This document shows, one piece after another, positions 8,945-16,348 of a stretch of 39,612 bases of DNA. Origin of the DNA: Mesorhizobium sp. L2C084A000 (lineage in GTDB: Bacteria; Pseudomonadota; Alphaproteobacteria; Rhizobiales; Rhizobiaceae); assembly GCF_000502875.1 (NCBI RefSeq), contig NZ_AYWX01000006.1:331666-371277 (forward strand). The letters are read 5' to 3'. The notes beneath the pieces are model-generated. The model had not been told where the DNA came from. It ran no database searches and saw nothing but the letters and a program-made list of their open reading frames with translations. The position numbers were made by a program, and so were the translations under genes. Each line of letters opens with the position of its first letter. Position 1 is the stretch's first letter.

Positions 8945-9703
8945 ATGATCGCGGGCAAGCATGCGCTGGTCACAGGCGGTGGGTCCGGTGTCGGCCGGGC
9001 CGTTGCGCTGGCGCTGGCTGCTGCCGGCATCGACGTGACCATCTGCGGCCGCCGGGAAGCGGAGCTCACTGAGGTGGCCGGCGAGAACGACCGCATCTTC
9101 GGCATTGTCGCCGATGTCACCGACGAGGCGGCAATGGCGACGCTCTACGAGAGGGCGCAAGCCGCGCGCGGACCGTTCGACATCGTCGTCGCCAATGCCG
9201 GCATGGCCGGCAGCGCGCCGGCGCACAAAACCACCCTTACCGACTGGCAGCGAACACTCGACGTCAATTTGACCGGCGCCTTCCTGACGGTAAAGCCGGC
9301 GCTGGCCGGCATGGCCGCGCGGAAAACGGGACGAATTGTTTTCATCGCCTCGACCGCCGGCCTGAAAGGCTACGCCTACGTCGCGTCTTACGTCGCCGCC
9401 AAGCATGGCGTCATCGGCCTGATGCGGGCTCTTGCCGCCGAAACAGTGAAATCCGGCGTCACCGTCAACGCGGTGTGCCCAGGCTTTGTGGAAACCGAAA
9501 TGCTGGAAGAGTCCATCCAGCGCATCATCGAGAAGACCGGCCGCTCGGTCGAGCAAGCGCGGTCAAGCCTTGCCTCGACCAACCCGCAAGGCCGCTTCAT
9601 CCAGCCGCAGGAGGTCGCCGCCGCCGTGCTGTGGCTGTGCGGCGACGCCGCCCAATCGATCACCGGACAGGCGATTTCCATCTCAGGAGGCGAAACATGG
9701 TAG
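8945..9703 (+). CDS. Short-chain dehydrogenase/reductase
   Basis: The ATG at 8945 has GAGG nine bases upstream and gives 252 residues; an in-frame TTG at 8918 lies in the palindromic element and is less likely. The NAD(P) motif is TGGGSGVG (10-17), the NAG motif is at 84-86, and the catalytic triad is Ser136, Tyr149 and Lys153 (YVAAK). In this operon it most likely acts as a 3-hydroxyacyl-CoA or cyclic-alcohol dehydrogenase after ring reduction; that role is inferred from the neighbours. It overlaps the MarR gene by seven bases, so the two are translationally coupled. Confidence 0.9.
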   Translation: MIAGKHALVTGGGSGVGRAVALALAAAGIDVTICGRREAELTEVAGENDRIFGIVADVTDEAAMATLYERAQAARGPFDIVVANAGMAGSAPAHKTTLTDWQRTLDVNLTGAFLTVKPALAGMAARKTGRIVFIASTAGLKGYAYVASYVAAKHGVIGLMRALAAETVKSGVTVNAVCPGFVETEMLEESIQRIIEKTGRSVEQARSSLASTNPQGRFIQPQEVAAAVLWLCGDAAQSITGQAISISGGETW

Positions 9704-10167
9704 CCGGCCCCCTGCCCGCGCCGTCGGGACCCGGCAAGGACCGCTTGCGGCTGTGGATCAGGCTGCTGCGCGCCTCGCGCACGATCGAGGCCGAGCTGCG
9801 CGAGCGGCTGAAGAAGGAATTCAACACGACGCTGCCGCGCTTCGACGTGATGGCCGCCCTCTATCGCGCGCCGGAAGGCATGCTGATGAGCGACCTGTCG
9901 CGTTTCCTGCTGGTCTCCAACGGCAATGTCACGGGCATCGTCGACCGGCTGGTTTCGGAAGGACTTGTCGCCCGCGCGAGGCGCAATGGCGACCGCCGCA
10001 CGTCGATGGTGCGGCTGACCGAGGAAGGCACGCAGGCCTTCGCCACCATCGCCGCGGCGCATGAAGGCTGGATCGGTGAATTGCTGGGCAAGGTCAGCGA
10101 GGACGACGCGCGCCGGCTGACCGGCATGCTGACCTCGTTCCGCAGCAACTGGGAGGGACGCGAATGA
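9697..10167 (+). CDS. MarR-family transcriptional regulator
   Basis: The ATG at 9697 is preceded by AGGAGG at 9685-9690 and gives 156 residues, normal for MarR. The winged helix spans roughly residues 50-115, with recognition-helix sequence [19 protein letters not shown] and wing sequence [18 protein letters not shown]. MarR proteins in aromatic-CoA operons typically repress until an acyl-CoA or aromatic ligand binds. Lying inside the operon (SDR upstream, crotonase overlapping downstream by four bases), it would be autoregulated. The TTTC-GAAA dyads at 6366 and 14218-14338 are its best candidate sites. Confidence 0.92.
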   Translation: MVAGPLPAPSGPGKDRLRLWIRLLRASRTIEAELRERLKKEFNTTLPRFDVMAALYRAPEGMLMSDLSRFLLVSNGNVTGIVDRLVSEGLVARARRNGDRRTSMVRLTEEGTQAFATIAAAHEGWIGELLGKVSEDDARRLTGMLTSFRSNWEGRE

Positions 10168-10976
10168 CCGCAATGGCCGGACGCAAGCCGAAGCATTTCC
10201 TCTGGGAGGTCGAGGGCAGGATCGCAAAGGTCCGGCTCGACCGGCCCGAGCGCAAGAACCCGCTGACCTTCGACAGCTATGCGGAACTCCGCGACACATT
10301 CCGCGACCTGGTCTATGCCGATGACGTCGACGCCGTGGTGTTCCTGTCCAATGGCGGCAATTTCTGCTCCGGCGGCGATGTCCACGACATCATCGGCCCG
10401 CTGGTCAAGATGGACATGAAGCAGCTTCTCGCCTTCACCCGCATGACCGGCGATTTCGTCAAGGCGATGCTGAATTGCGGCAAGCCGATCATTGCGGCGG
10501 TCGACGGCGTCGCGGTCGGCGCCGGCGCCATCATTGCGATGAGCTCCGATATCCGCATCGCCACGCCGGAAGCCAAGACCGCTTTCCTGTTCACCCGCGT
10601 CGGCCTCGCCGGCTGCGACATGGGCGCCTGCGCGATCCTGCCGCGCATCATCGGCCAGGGCCGCGCCGCCGAACTGCTCTACACCGGCCGCACCATGACG
10701 GCGGCGGAAGGCGAACGCTGGGGTTTCTACAACCGGCTGGTCGATGCCGCCTCGCTGGAGGCCGACGCGCTCGATATGGCGGCGCGCATCGTCTCCGGCC
10801 CGACCTTTGCGCACGGCATCACCAAGACGCAGCTCAACCAGGAATGGTCGATGGGTCTCGACCAGGCGATCGAGGCGGAAGCGCAGGCGCAAGCGATCTG
10901 CATGCAGACCCGCGACTTCGAGCGCGCCTACAAGGCGTTCGTGGCCAAGGAAAAGCCGGTGTTCGAGGGGGATTGA
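10164..10976 (+). CDS. Enoyl-CoA hydratase/isomerase (crotonase) family protein with altered active site
   Basis: The protein has 270 residues; its ATG overlaps the MarR stop (ATGA), and a second ATG lies at 10173. The oxyanion-hole segments are present: GNFCSGGD (65-72) and [13 protein letters not shown]. By eye alignment with rat hydratase, the first catalytic Glu position is Arg145 (FTRVGL), while the second is kept as Glu170 (AAELLYTG). An Asp152 in GCDMGA lies where MenB/BadI-type crotonases carry an Asp. It may therefore be a hydratase with unusual chemistry, or a ring-opening hydrolase acting after the fusion enzyme. The family is certain; the reaction is not. Confidence 0.88.
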   Translation: MTAMAGRKPKHFLWEVEGRIAKVRLDRPERKNPLTFDSYAELRDTFRDLVYADDVDAVVFLSNGGNFCSGGDVHDIIGPLVKMDMKQLLAFTRMTGDFVKAMLNCGKPIIAAVDGVAVGAGAIIAMSSDIRIATPEAKTAFLFTRVGLAGCDMGACAILPRIIGQGRAAELLYTGRTMTAAEGERWGFYNRLVDAASLEADALDMAARIVSGPTFAHGITKTQLNQEWSMGLDQAIEAEAQAQAICMQTRDFERAYKAFVAKEKPVFEGD

Positions 10977-10999
10977 GGATGAGCGGTTTGCGCCCAGGC

Positions 11000-11155
11000 A
11001 CCCCCCTCTGCCCTGCCGGGCATCTCCCCCGCAAGGGGGGAGATCAGCGGTTTCGTTGGCAGCGCCCATACTGCAATTTTGGAGATTGGCGAAAGCCAAA
11101 ACAACGTCCGATCTCCCCCCTTGCGGGGGAGATGCCCGGCAGGGCAGAGGGGGGT
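11000..11155. repeat. Perfect 46-bp inverted-repeat element inside the aromatic operon
   Basis: Left arm 11000-11045 (starting ACCCCCCTCTGCCCTGCC) and right arm 11110-11155 (ending GGCAGGGCAGAGGGGGGT) are exact reverse complements over 46 bases, with a 64-base centre. Each arm also folds on itself (CTCCCCC GCAA GGGGGGAG). It occupies most of the gap between the crotonase and acyl-CoA dehydrogenase genes. No open frame in it looks like a gene. Confidence 0.92.
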
Positions 11156-11186
11156 GTGAAGGATCGCTGCGCGGAAGGAGGCGCCC

Positions 11187-12335
11187 ATGCCTGACCGTTC
11201 CTTCCTCTCCTGGCCGTTCTTCGAAGACCACCACCGCCAGCTTGCCGAGCGCCTCGAGGCATGGTGCGCTAAAAACCTGCCAGTCGATCACCATGATGTC
11301 GACGCCGCCTGCCGCGAGCTGGTCAGCAAGCTCGGCAGGGACGGCTGGCTGAAGCCGACGGCGCTCGACACGGACAATCCTGGCCCCCTCGACGTCCGCA
11401 CTTTGTGCATCACGCGCGAGACACTCGCCCGTCATGACGGGTTGGCCGATTTCGCCTTCGCCATGCAGGGGCTCGGCACCGGCGCGCTCAGCCTGTTCGG
11501 CACGCCGCAACAGCAGCAATGGCTTTCGAAGACGCGCGCCGGCAACGCGATATCAGCCTTTGCCCTGTCGGAGCCGCGCTCGGGATCGGATGTGGCCAAC
11601 ACGGAGATGACGGCGATCCGCGACGGCGACAGCTACGTCTTGTCCGGCGAGAAGACGTGGATCTCCAATGGCGGCATCGCCGACCTCTATGTCGTCTTTG
11701 CCCGCACCGGCGAGGCGCCGGGCGCCAAGGGGCTTTCCGCCTTCCTCGTGCCTGGCGACGCCAGGGGCCTTGGCATCGCCGAACGGCTGGAAGTAATCGC
11801 GCCGCATCCGCTGGCGCGGCTGTCTTTCGACCAGGTCCGCCTTCCCGCCTCTGCGCTGATCGGCAAACCGGGCGATGGCTTCCGCATCGCCATGTCGGTG
11901 CTCGACGTGTTCCGTTCGACCGTCGGCGCGGCGGCGCTCGGCTTTGCCCGCCGCGCACTGGACGAAAGCATCAAACGCGTGGCCGAGCGCAAACTGTTCG
12001 GCGCGCCGATGGCCGAATTGCAGATGGTGCAGGGGCATATCGCCGATATGGCGCTCGACGTCGATGCGGCGGCGCTTCTGGTCTACCGCGCTGCGTGGAC
12101 CAAGGACATGGGTGCCGCGCGGGTCACACGCGAGGCGGCGATGGCCAAGCTGTTTGCCACCGACAAGGCGCAAGAGGTGATCGACAAGGCTGTGCAACTG
12201 CATGGCGGCGACGGTGTCCGCAAGGGCCACATCATCGAAAGCCTGTATCGCGAGATCCGCGCGCTGCGCATCTATGAAGGTGCCTCCGACGTGCAGAAAG
12301 TGGTGATTGCACGGCAAGTGATGGGCGCGGCCTGA
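11187..12335 (+). CDS. Acyl-CoA dehydrogenase
   Basis: The 382 residues have the standard three-domain acyl-CoA dehydrogenase layout: the N-terminal helical domain; the mid-domain FAD contacts [12 protein letters not shown] and [14 protein letters not shown]; and the C-terminal helical domain with QLHGGDGV. The catalytic base is Glu364 in IYEGASDVQ. It oxidises an acyl-CoA and passes electrons to ETF. Here it would act on the ring-opened or reduced intermediate. The ATG at 11187 follows AAGGAGG. It starts 31 bases after the perfect inverted repeat. Confidence 0.93.
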   Translation: MPDRSFLSWPFFEDHHRQLAERLEAWCAKNLPVDHHDVDAACRELVSKLGRDGWLKPTALDTDNPGPLDVRTLCITRETLARHDGLADFAFAMQGLGTGALSLFGTPQQQQWLSKTRAGNAISAFALSEPRSGSDVANTEMTAIRDGDSYVLSGEKTWISNGGIADLYVVFARTGEAPGAKGLSAFLVPGDARGLGIAERLEVIAPHPLARLSFDQVRLPASALIGKPGDGFRIAMSVLDVFRSTVGAAALGFARRALDESIKRVAERKLFGAPMAELQMVQGHIADMALDVDAAALLVYRAAWTKDMGAARVTREAAMAKLFATDKAQEVIDKAVQLHGGDGVRKGHIIESLYREIRALRIYEGASDVQKVVIARQVMGAA

Positions 12336-12399
12336 CGGCAGAGATTTTGACGAGCGTTCGATTTTGAAAATTGGGTTTTGGAATACCGGGAGGTTTTGA

Positions 12400-12795
12400 A
12401 TGCACAGGATTCTGCAGCCCGAAGGCTGGGCAAAACCTGTCGGCTACGCCAATGGCGTCGCGGCACGCGGGCAGCTCGTCTTCGTCGGCGGACAGGTCGG
12501 CTGGAACGGGCAATGCCAGTTCGAGACCGACGATTTTGTAGGCCAGGTGCGGCAAACGCTTCAGAACATCGTCGCGGTGCTGGCGGAAGCCGGTGCCGGG
12601 CCGCAGCACATCACCTCGATGACCTGGTATTTCACCGACAAGGCCGAATACCTCGCCAATCTCAGGGGCATCGGTGAGGCCTATCGCGAGGTGATCGGCC
12701 GGCATTTTCCGGCGATGGCCGCCATGCAGGTGGTGGCGCTGGTCGAAGACCGGGCCAAGGTGGAGATCCAGGCGACTGCCGTTATTCCGGAATAG
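12400..12795 (+). CDS. Rid-family (YjgF/YER057c/UK114) protein lacking the deaminase arginine
   Basis: The ATG at 12400 follows GGGAGG and gives 131 residues, the normal Rid length. Family segments are visible (LVFVGGQVGW at 26-35, and the C-terminal VEIQATAVIP). The Arg that binds the carboxylate in RidA deaminases (PAR context) is Met106 here (FPAMAAM). By established knowledge, family members without this Arg do not show the canonical 2-aminoacrylate deaminase activity. It could handle an enamine/imine CoA thioester or be a structural partner in the operon. Its place in an operon of the 2-aminobenzoyl-CoA type suggests a link to release of the amino group. Confidence 0.85.
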   Translation: MHRILQPEGWAKPVGYANGVAARGQLVFVGGQVGWNGQCQFETDDFVGQVRQTLQNIVAVLAEAGAGPQHITSMTWYFTDKAEYLANLRGIGEAYREVIGRHFPAMAAMQVVALVEDRAKVEIQATAVIPE

Positions 12796-12830
12796 GGAAT
12801 TCGTTCGTCCGGAGTAAACGCCCATTACTT

Positions 12831-13014
12831 CGTCATCCACGGGCGAAGCAAGGAGCGAAGCGACGCGGCGCAGACCCGAGGATCCATGCCGGGACTCCAA
12901 AGCGTCACCACGGTCCAGAATTCTGCACCGCTGCACTCCACGGCCGAAGTCGCGGCATGGATCCCAGGGTCTCCGCGACGGGAGCTGCGCTCCTGCTTCG
13001 CCCAGGGATGACGA
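12831..13014. repeat. Long imperfect palindromic intergenic element (CGTCATCC ... GGATGACG)
   Basis: The ends are CGTCATCC (12831) and GGATGACG (to 13014). Paired inner segments include GGGCGAAGCAAGGAGCG with its right-hand partner, and GGATCCATGCCG with CGGCATGGATCC. This resembles the common 150-190 bp rhizobial palindromes. It lies between the convergent rid and luciferase-like monooxygenase genes and could end both transcripts. Confidence 0.85.
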
Positions 13015-13077
13015 CGTTGGGGAGGCTTCGGCTAATTCCGAATATCCGCGATGATCCACCGCAACTGATCACCACTA

Positions 13078-14169
13078 CTATGCGCGAAGCCCCGCCTTCC
13101 GCAAAATCGGCAGCACGTGATCGCAGAAATAGGGCAACTCCCTGGTGTAATTGACGAAGGACAGCGCGATGCCCTGGTAGCCATGCCCGGCAATGGCGAC
13201 CATGTCGGCGGCGATCGTTTCCGGCGTTCCGATCAGCGGGTAGGTGCCGGCGCCGCCGGCGAAACGCTGCCGGTAGCGGTCATAGGCGTGCGGGTCGTGC
13301 GACTGCGAGAATTCCTTCTTGCCGGCCATGTGGGCATCGACGGCGTCGTGGTCGGCCATATGGACCGCATAGCGCGTGTAATATGCCCGCGCCTCTTCCA
13401 TCGTCGGGCGGCAGACGACATGCGCCACGGTGTAGACGCCGACATCACGGCCCACCTTGTCTGCCCGCTCGCTGATGTCGGCGACATGTTTGCCGGCATC
13501 GCCCATTTCGGAAAAGGTCGTGAACAGATAGTCGCATCTCGCGGCGGCGAAATCGCGGCCGGGCCCGCCGAAAGCGGCGTTCATGGTCACCGGGCGCGGC
13601 ACCTGCAGACTGGCCGGACGGCTGACGGCTTCCTTGAGGCGGTAGTAGGTGCCCTCATAGTCGAGCGGGTCGGGCGAGGCATAAAGCTTTTCGAGGATTT
13701 CGATCCATTCCGCTGCCTGGTCGTAGCCCTTCTCGACCAGAGGCGTGCCGAACATGCCGAATTCCTTCGGATTCCAGCCGCAGACGATATTCAGGCCGGC
13801 GCGACCCTGGCTGATGTGGTCGACCGTCGCCAGCGCCTTGGCGGCATAGAGCGGATGCACCAGCGGCACATGCACGGTCATGAACAGGCCGATCTGCTCG
13901 GTGGCCATGGCAAGGGCCGCCGCCCAGGTGAAGGTCTCGAACGACCATTCCCGCACCTTGTTGCGGCCGCCAAAACCGCGCCAGCGGGCGATCGGCAGCA
14001 TGAACTCCAGCCCGGCACGGTCGGCGATCTGGGCTGCGGTCAGATTGTCCTGCCAGCTTGCCGTCCAGCGTTCAGGCACATCGGTTATGGCCAGCCCGCC
14101 ATCGGCATTGGTCGAAAAGACCCCCAGCTTCAATCTGTTCGGGCCGTGCAAGGGGTGTGGTTTGTTCAT
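13078..14169 (-). CDS. Luciferase-like (LLM class) FMN-dependent monooxygenase
   Basis: The start is the ATG at 14169, preceded on its strand by GGGAGG, giving 363 residues; frame further upstream runs through the operator region and is not coding. Family blocks are RWRGFGG, WAAALAMATEQIGLFMTVH, KALATVDHISQGRAGLNIVCGW and the C-terminal LIGTPETIAADM. These proteins use FMNH2 and oxygen to cleave C-S or C-N bonds or hydroxylate; close families include SfnG (dimethylsulfone), SsuD (sulfonates), RutA (uracil) and NtaA/EDTA monooxygenases. The sequence does not decide among them. It is divergent from an amino-acid-type importer and a PLP enzyme, so the substrate is likely the imported compound. 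No flavin reductase gene is adjacent. Confidence 0.88.
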   Translation of the reverse strand: MNKPHPLHGPNRLKLGVFSTNADGGLAITDVPERWTASWQDNLTAAQIADRAGLEFMLPIARWRGFGGRNKVREWSFETFTWAAALAMATEQIGLFMTVHVPLVHPLYAAKALATVDHISQGRAGLNIVCGWNPKEFGMFGTPLVEKGYDQAAEWIEILEKLYASPDPLDYEGTYYRLKEAVSRPASLQVPRPVTMNAAFGGPGRDFAAARCDYLFTTFSEMGDAGKHVADISERADKVGRDVGVYTVAHVVCRPTMEEARAYYTRYAVHMADHDAVDAHMAGKKEFSQSHDPHAYDRYRQRFAGGAGTYPLIGTPETIAADMVAIAGHGYQGIALSFVNYTRELPYFCDHVLPILRKAGLRA

Positions 14170-14217
14170 GTCGCGACCTCCCGGCGAGAGAGCACACGCT
14201 AGGCCCGCGCGGAGATA

Positions 14218-14231
14218 TTTCAAGCCTGAAA
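14218..14231. promoter_or_regulatory. Dyad operator candidate, proximal to the LLM monooxygenase gene
   Basis: TTTCAAGCCTGAAA is an imperfect dyad (TTTCA / TGAAA) about 50 bases before the monooxygenase start at 14169. It matches the half-sites at 6366-6392 and 14311-14338. Confidence 0.5.
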
Positions 14232-14310
14232 TAGCTTCGCGTCGCCATCGCTCGCGGGTATCGGTTCCAGCGGGCCGCACCGTGTCGGCCACGCAACGGA
14301 CACCGCAGCT

Positions 14311-14338
14311 TTTTAAGCTTAAAACTTTCGCCTTGAAA
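14311..14338. promoter_or_regulatory. Tandem dyad operator candidate in the divergent region
   Basis: A perfect 14-base palindrome TTTTAAGCTTAAAA (14311-14324) is followed after one C by TTTCGCCTTGAAA (14326-14338). The tandem arrangement and single-base spacer copy the pair at 6366-6392, which makes a shared regulator likely. Confidence 0.55.
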
Positions 14339-14403
14339 AGCGCCGCACTTTGGATAAGCATTCCAGAGTCGATGGCGATTGCCGTGCCGGACGGGCTTGC
14401 CGG

Positions 14404-14450
14404 CCAGTCCATCGTGCAGACCAGTTCATCGTGCCGGCCAGTCCATCGTG
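14404..14450. repeat. Three direct repeats with a 17-base period
   Basis: CCAGTCCATCGTG, CCAGTTCATCGTG and CCAGTCCATCGTG start at 14404, 14421 and 14438. The flanking GCCGG before copies 1 and 3 extends the match between them to 19 bases. It could be a set of activator sites or a slippage product. Confidence 0.75.
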
Positions 14451-14677
14451 GGTGCTCCGGGTGGGAGTCTCAGTTCTTGTCGTTCATACTGCCCCAGTCA
14501 TCATCCAATGCGCGCCATGCCTTCGATGAAGTGCGCGCGCAGATCCGCGATCTGCAACACAAAACGTCGCCAACCATGACCGCATGGTCGCTGCCATGAA
14601 TTGACGTCCTGCGTGAAGCGGGGCGGCAAAAAACCGTGCGGGAGCAACCCGCCCGATCAACAACAGAGGGAACACAA

Positions 14678-15475
14678 ATGAGCTTCACGCGCCGCAAATT
14701 GCTTCTTCTTGCCGCCGCCGTCGGCATCGCCGCCGGCCCCGCCACCGCCTATGCCGCCGATGTGCTCAATGTCGGCGCCTATCCGACCAACCCGCCCTTC
14801 GAATTCAAGAACGAGAGCGGCACCTTCGAAGGCTTTGAAGTCGACATCGTCAACGAAGCCGCCAAGCGCATCGGCATGACCACCGACATCGCCGATCTCG
14901 GCTTCCAGGCGCTGTTTGCCGCCACCACGTCGAAGCGCATCGACGTCGCCATCTCGTCGATCACCATCACGGCCGAGCGGCTGAAGTCGCAGTCGTTCAC
15001 GCAGCCCTATTATGATTCCGACATGGGCATTGCCACCAAGGCCGACAGCCCGATCAAGGCCGAGGCCGACCTCAAGGGCAAGATCGTCGGCGTGCTGTCC
15101 GGCTCGACCGGTGAAACCTGGGTCAAGGCACATCAGGAAGCCGGCGGCTTCAGCGACGTGAAGGGTTACGACACGCAGCAGAATTTGCTGCTCGACCTCA
15201 GCGCCGGCCGCGTCGATGCCGCCGTCAGCGACATTCCAGGCATGGAGTATTCCTTCACCAAGATGAAGGACCTGGTCGTCAAGGAGCGCATCAAGACCGG
15301 CGAACAATACGGCCTGATGATGAGCAAGGACCACCCGCTGCTCGGCAAGCTGAACGACGCGCTGAGCGCTATGAAGAAGGACGGCACGCTGGCCGCCATC
15401 CACAAGAAGTGGTTCGGCAGCGACGCGCCCGCCGACTCTTCGACCATGAAGGAAATGCCGCTGCCGAAGGCCTGA
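14678..15475 (+). CDS. ABC importer periplasmic binding protein, family 3 (polar amino acid type)
   Basis: The ATG at 14678 follows CAGAGGGA and gives 265 residues, as expected for SBP_bac_3. The signal sequence has a twin Arg (residues 5-6) and ends near AYA-Ala at about 26. Family blocks are YPTNPPFEFKNESGTFEGFEVDIV, with the ligand-binding core GFEVD, then KRIDVAISSITIT and the hinge LSGSTGETW. It would bind an amino acid or a related small zwitterion for the permease at 15628. The operator pair and 17-base repeats lie upstream. Confidence 0.9.
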   Translation: MSFTRRKLLLLAAAVGIAAGPATAYAADVLNVGAYPTNPPFEFKNESGTFEGFEVDIVNEAAKRIGMTTDIADLGFQALFAATTSKRIDVAISSITITAERLKSQSFTQPYYDSDMGIATKADSPIKAEADLKGKIVGVLSGSTGETWVKAHQEAGGFSDVKGYDTQQNLLLDLSAGRVDAAVSDIPGMEYSFTKMKDLVVKERIKTGEQYGLMMSKDHPLLGKLNDALSAMKKDGTLAAIHKKWFGSDAPADSSTMKEMPLPKA

Positions 15476-15494
15476 GCTGAAAGCTGCGCTGACA

Positions 15495-15521
15495 TCGTGC
15501 CGGCTTTCCAGGCCGGCACGA
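15495..15521 (+). terminator. Stem-loop between binding-protein and permease genes (attenuator candidate)
   Basis: TCGTGCCGGC and GCCGGCACGA form a perfect 10-bp stem with a 7-base loop, followed by TTCATTT. It begins 20 bases after the binding-protein stop. Such hairpins commonly reduce read-through so that the binding protein is made in excess over the permease. Confidence 0.65.
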
Positions 15522-15627
15522 TTCATTTCATGCGCCAGCGCCGGCTTCCGCGCAGACCGTCTCGCCATTGGCGAGGTCGATTGGTTTTAACCTGAGCATC
15601 CTTGCTCTCGGGTTCGGGAACGCTCCC

Positions 15628-16302
15628 ATGTCGCTGCTGGATACCTTCTTCAATCCCGATGTCATCATGTCCAGCCTGCCGGCGCTGCTGCGCGGCTTCC
15701 TGAACACGCTGCTGCTCGGCATTTTGAGCATCGGCATCGGCATCCCCATCGGCCTGGGGATCAGCCTGGTGCGGCTCTATGCGCCGAAGCCGCTGCGGTG
15801 GCTGGCGGTCGGCTACACCGACATCTTCCGCGCCCTGCCGGTGCTGGTCGTGCTGATCCTGATCTACTATGCACTGCCGTTCCTCGGCATACGCCTGTCG
15901 TCCTGGGCCTCCGCCGTGACTGCTTTCGCCTTCATCATGTCGGCCTACTCGGCGGAGGTGTTCCGCTCCGGCATCGAGAGCATCCCGCGCGGCCAGTTCG
16001 AGGCGTCGCAGGCGCTTGGCCTGCCGTTCCTGCTGACCTTGCGCAAGGTGGTGCTGCCGCAAGCGATCCGCGTCGTCATCCCGCCGATGACCAGCAACTG
16101 CGTCTCGATGTTCAAGGACACTTCGCTCGCCTCCACCGTGGCGCTGCCGGAACTCTTGAAGGAAGCGACCAACGCGCAGTCGCTCTACGCCAACCCCTCG
16201 CCGCTGATCGGCGCAGCGCTTGTCTACCTCATCTTCCTCTGGCCGATGGTCCGCCTCGTCAGCCTGCTTGAAGAGCGCTTCAAGACCGAAAAGAAGCGCT
16301 GA
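15628..16302 (+). CDS. ABC importer permease, polar amino acid (HisM/GlnP) family
   Basis: The ATG at 15628 gives 224 residues, typical for the family; an in-frame TTG at 15568 would add 20 residues of uncertain value. The sequence has the N-terminal helix region [15 protein letters not shown], the [17 protein letters not shown] segment and the EAA loop [22 protein letters not shown]. It forms the membrane channel for the 14678 binding protein. Only one permease and no cognate ATPase are encoded here, so it must homodimerise and borrow a GlnQ-type ATPase from elsewhere. Confidence 0.9.
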   Translation: MSLLDTFFNPDVIMSSLPALLRGFLNTLLLGILSIGIGIPIGLGISLVRLYAPKPLRWLAVGYTDIFRALPVLVVLILIYYALPFLGIRLSSWASAVTAFAFIMSAYSAEVFRSGIESIPRGQFEASQALGLPFLLTLRKVVLPQAIRVVIPPMTSNCVSMFKDTSLASTVALPELLKEATNAQSLYANPSPLIGAALVYLIFLWPMVRLVSLLEERFKTEKKR

Positions 16303-16348
16303 CCTCCACTACCTGATCCCCGCTCAAGTCCTTTGCAGGAGCCTACCC

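Larger units (their letters stand above)
14170..14677. promoter_or_regulatory. Divergent control region, 508 bases
   Basis: This gap separates the minus-strand monooxygenase gene from the plus-strand binding-protein gene and holds no convincing gene. Near the monooxygenase side it carries AT-rich dyads (14218-14231 and 14311-14338). Further right it carries three 17-base tandem repeats (14404-14450). The rest shows no structure I can name. Confidence 0.7.

Noticed and set aside
14404..14450. CRISPR-like repeats
   Set aside because: The repeats are 13 bases with 4-base gaps, with no spacers of CRISPR size and no cas genes.
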